A stretch of DNA of 16,920 nucleotides, taken from Ruminococcaceae bacterium UBA1417. Its GTDB lineage: Bacteria; Bacillota; Clostridia; Oscillospirales; Acutalibacteraceae. The stretch's first letter is position 1, and each line of letters begins with the position of its first letter. Under the pieces are notes generated by a model. It had not been told where the DNA came from and ran no database searches. It saw only the letters and a list, made by a program, of their open reading frames with translations. The translations under genes were made by a program, and so were the position numbers. Where the stretch lies: contig DBPP01000017.1 in NCBI GenBank assembly GCA_002305575.1, positions 1 through 16,920 of the forward strand, read 5' to 3'. Shown here piece by piece: positions 15,113 through 16,920 of this stretch.

Positions 15113-15603
15113 AGTCGAGACAGTCTCCTTTTTCTCCCAAAGACAGGTTGGTTGCCGGTTTATAAGCAGTTTCTTGCCCGCGTTCTTCCTGCGATTATCC
15201 GAGGCGCGTCCGGTTCTTCTGCATATTTTCTCCCATGGCATATCCACCGACACCGCTTTCCCTGCTTTAGTTATACCAAAATATTTGCAGGAAGGGAAGT
15301 ACATTTCACTTGATTTGGCCCAGTGGCACTTGCCACAGGCAATTTCCTGATAAAATGGTCTGTTTTTGGCGAAAACAAGGCGTGCGTTTCAGTTTCGGAT
15401 GGGGAAAATGATGGCGATCTGGCGCTGCGCCGCAATCGCCCATGCCGGATGAAGCAAAATGAGTCTGAACGCCATTGCGCGCCCAGACTCGTCCGGCGGG
15501 CCCCGTGGCTATTTTAGCCGCCGGGTGCTGTGCAGGTTTTCCTAAACAAATGATTTAACCACTTCATGCGGGCAAAGGGCATTTTTTCGTTTCCAACCAT
15601 AGT
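14905..15603. other. ~700-base gap without a confident gene
   Basis: No well-supported gene lies here. On the minus strand there is a possible -10 box TATAAC (15275-15270) and, further on, an RBS-like AAGGAGAC (15130-15123) before an 89-codon frame (15112-14843) that overlaps the start of the 510-residue gene. That frame has no recognisable domain. A perfect inverted repeat GTGGCA-CT-TGCCAC lies at 15323-15336 and could be an operator. A compact group of hairpins occupies 15413-15525 (listed separately). Short frames on both strands through the hairpin region are probably incidental. Confidence 0.6.
15413..15525. repeat. cluster of nested inverted repeats (possible structured RNA or repeat element)
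   Basis: Three adjacent hairpins are visible: GGCGAT/ATCGCC (15413-15418 with 15435-15440) with an inner GGC/GCC stem; CCGGA/TCCGG (15445-15449 with 15492-15496) enclosing GAGTCTG/CAGACTC (15461-15467 with 15484-15490); and a hairpin around GGCTATTTTAGCC (15507-15519) flanked by CCCG/CGGG. No known RNA family is recognised. It could be a palindromic repeat unit, a transcript-end structure for the minus-strand glycohydrolase gene, or a small RNA. Confidence 0.45.
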
Positions 15604-16563
15604 CTATCGGAAAATTTTTGAAGCGAATTGATCGCATAGATTTTCTATGTATTGGCGCTCGACTAAAGTCGATAACCATTCTTTTGGGATCGCGTCCAAA
15701 CCATACAGAATTCCGGCAAGCGCTCCGGCAATGGCAGCGACCGTGTCCGTGTCATCGCCCAGATTGACCGCTTTCAAAACGCAGCTTTCGAAGGAATCGG
15801 TGGATAGAAAGCTCCAAACGGCGGCTTCCAGTGTGTTCACGACATAGCCGGAACTGCGGATGTCCGTTTCCGGCAATTTTGCAAAGTCCTCGTGCAGCAG
15901 TCTGCCGAAATGGACGGCTTCCGCGCGGAATCGGTCGGAAGCTTTATAATAATTGAAAGCGTTGGTTAGGCCTTCGGCCACGGATTCTTTTTTGTGACTG
16001 TCCAGCAGAGACGATACAATGCAGGCGTAAATCCCGCAGGCCATTTGGGAGCGGGGGTGCGCATGGGTCAGAGCCGATGTGGTATGGATCATCTCCAGAC
16101 CTTTTGTGAAGAAAAGAGATGGGGAAAAACAGGCTTTGCAGTAAAAGATTGCCGGCAGTATCCGCATGAGGGAGCCGTTGCCGTTGTCCTTTTCCTCTTT
16201 GCCCCCGCATAAAATCGGTTCGGCTTCGCCGCTGATATATCGCAACAATGCGCGCCGTATGGCTACGCCCATATCAAACACTTCGTGAAAAGGCGTATAT
16301 TCGGCATCGTTGCCCCAGGAACAAAAGCGTTCCATCATATCGCGGTAATCCAGACCGTTTAGCAGACTGTCTATCGTGGCGAGTATCATGCTGGTGTCAT
16401 CGGACCAGGTCCCCTTGGGGACAGCATGAGAGCCGTATCCCTGCATGCTGGATACGGGATGGCTGTGCAGAAAAGACCGCGATTTAAATTCCACCGGAAC
16501 GCCCAGGGCGTCTCCGACGGCAAATCCCAAAACGGCAGGTTTCCAATCTTCTTTTAATCGCAT
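15604..16563 (-). CDS. ADP-ribosylglycohydrolase (DraG/ARH family)
   Basis: ADP-ribosylglycohydrolases remove ADP-ribose from arginine or other acceptors (DraG, ARH1/ARH3) using two magnesium ions. The 319-residue all-alpha protein has the family's motifs: GFAVGDALGVPVEF (13-26), GTWSDDTSM (51-59), GNGSLMRILPA (128-138), THAHPRSQ (166-173) and NLGDDTDTVAAIAGALAG (267-284), with the Asp pairs that bind metal. Length is normal. The start at 16563 is chosen for GGGAGGTG seven to eight bases upstream; the frame continues further upstream without an RBS. A plausible promoter lies at 16665-16694. It is oriented with, and upstream of, the unknown 510-residue gene and the macrodomain gene, which suggests a shared role in reversing ADP-ribosylation, but ~700 bases and possible promoters separate them. 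Its substrate is not predictable. Confidence 0.94.
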   Translation of the reverse strand: MRLKEDWKPAVLGFAVGDALGVPVEFKSRSFLHSHPVSSMQGYGSHAVPKGTWSDDTSMILATIDSLLNGLDYRDMMERFCSWGNDAEYTPFHEVFDMGVAIRRALLRYISGEAEPILCGGKEEKDNGNGSLMRILPAIFYCKACFSPSLFFTKGLEMIHTTSALTHAHPRSQMACGIYACIVSSLLDSHKKESVAEGLTNAFNYYKASDRFRAEAVHFGRLLHEDFAKLPETDIRSSGYVVNTLEAAVWSFLSTDSFESCVLKAVNLGDDTDTVAAIAGALAGILYGLDAIPKEWLSTLVERQYIENLCDQFASKIFR

Positions 16564-16570
16564 CGTTTCA

Positions 16571-16857
16571 CCTCCCGGCTCAATATACCAATGTCGCTGA
16601 GTGTCGCACTTTAGCGGGTCGCCCCGTGCAAACGGTCGCGCTCCCGCTGTCCGTACTTTTCCATATTGTACCACAAGGTAAACCCAATCGTCCAGATGAA
16701 AAAACGACCGCTGCAAATCACATCCACGCGGTTTTTTGTAAAATCGGAAGATCGATCCTTAGGACGCCCCAGACAAGGGGACACGCCTTGAATCTGGAGG
16801 CGGGAGATCATTTATTTGAAGACCTGCTAAAAAAAGTCAAGTAAAATTTTCGAGAGA
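16571..16857. other. intergenic region at the right end
   Basis: It holds the leader and promoter of the ADP-ribosylglycohydrolase gene on the minus strand. Between 16700 and 16857 I see no convincing gene. A short plus-strand frame ending ...GDHLFEDLLKKVK at 16844 looks locally protein-like, but it lacks a start with an RBS and reads back through the minus-strand promoter. Confidence 0.5.
16665..16694 (-). promoter_or_regulatory. candidate promoter of the ADP-ribosylglycohydrolase gene
   Basis: On the minus strand, -10 TACAAT (16670-16665) with a -35-like TGGACG (16694-16689) at 18 bp, about 100 bases before the start codon. Confidence 0.5.
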
Positions 16858-16920
16858 ATGAGCAAAAAAACGAGCGCACAAATCTACGCCGCTGAGCATC
16901 TCAAAATCGAAATGGCGGCC
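16858..16920 (+). CDS. start of an unidentified gene, cut by the window end
   Basis: An ATG at 16858 follows the purine stretch CGAGAGA and stays open for 21 codons to the window end, beginning MSKKTSAQIYAAEHLKI. It is divergent from the ADP-ribosylglycohydrolase gene. Too little is visible for a function. The ribosome binding site is weak and so is the call. Confidence 0.35.
   Translation, partial: MSKKTSAQIYAAEHLKIEMAA

Noticed and set aside
15323..15517. 64-codon plus-strand frame and a 28-codon minus-strand frame through the hairpin cluster
   Set aside because: Neither has a good RBS or a recognisable domain, and both lie across strong inverted repeats, so structure rather than coding explains the sequence better.
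1..16920. CRISPR array, tRNA or rRNA genes
   Set aside because: No regularly spaced direct repeats, no cloverleaf with a T-arm GGTTC core, and no conserved rRNA segment were found on either strand by eye.

Overview
The window looks like chromosome from a moderately GC-rich Gram-positive anaerobe, most likely a gut Clostridium-class bacterium of the Oscillospiraceae/Ruminococcaceae kind. The reasons are strong AAGGAGG-type ribosome binding sites, a tRNA-Asn T-box riboswitch in front of asnB, short intergenic gaps with GC-rich hairpin/T-run terminators, and the protein families present. The first ~265 bases are visibly more AT-rich and differ in codon use.

Left end (1-2525): the last ~90 codons of a probable large serine recombinase run straight into an ABC-transporter ATPase gene that begins inside its Walker A loop. 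This has the form of an integrated element's end lying in the ATPase gene, although an assembly chimera cannot be excluded. The ATPase remainder overlaps an ABC-2 type permease gene, closed by a terminator.

Middle, housekeeping and metabolism (2559-12039): a GH5-type intracellular glycosidase with its own promoter and terminator; a stand-alone FeoB ferrous iron transporter; a convergent phosphoglucomutase/phosphomannomutase-family gene on the minus strand, sharing a bidirectional terminator with feoB; a full T-box leader with an Asn specifier and a G73-compatible UGGC bulge, followed by asparagine synthetase asnB; a small uncharacterised 86-residue protein; a membrane-anchored ComEC-like metallo-beta-lactamase protein; and pyrE (orotate phosphoribosyltransferase). 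Most of these are single-gene transcription units with recognisable promoters and terminators.

Right part, accessory (12040-16563, all minus strand): a macrodomain protein fused to an HTH-like C-terminal domain, a 510-residue uncharacterised protein that carries the GIIGGADGP motif of Na+-translocating decarboxylase beta subunits, and an ADP-ribosylglycohydrolase (DraG/ARH family). Two enzymes of ADP-ribose chemistry separated by an unknown protein suggest an ADP-ribosylation-linked accessory module. Downstream of the macrodomain gene is a decayed piece resembling DUF2200, and the ~700-base gap at 14905-15603 holds a cluster of nested hairpins. At the extreme right (from 16858, plus strand) a new reading frame begins and leaves the window.
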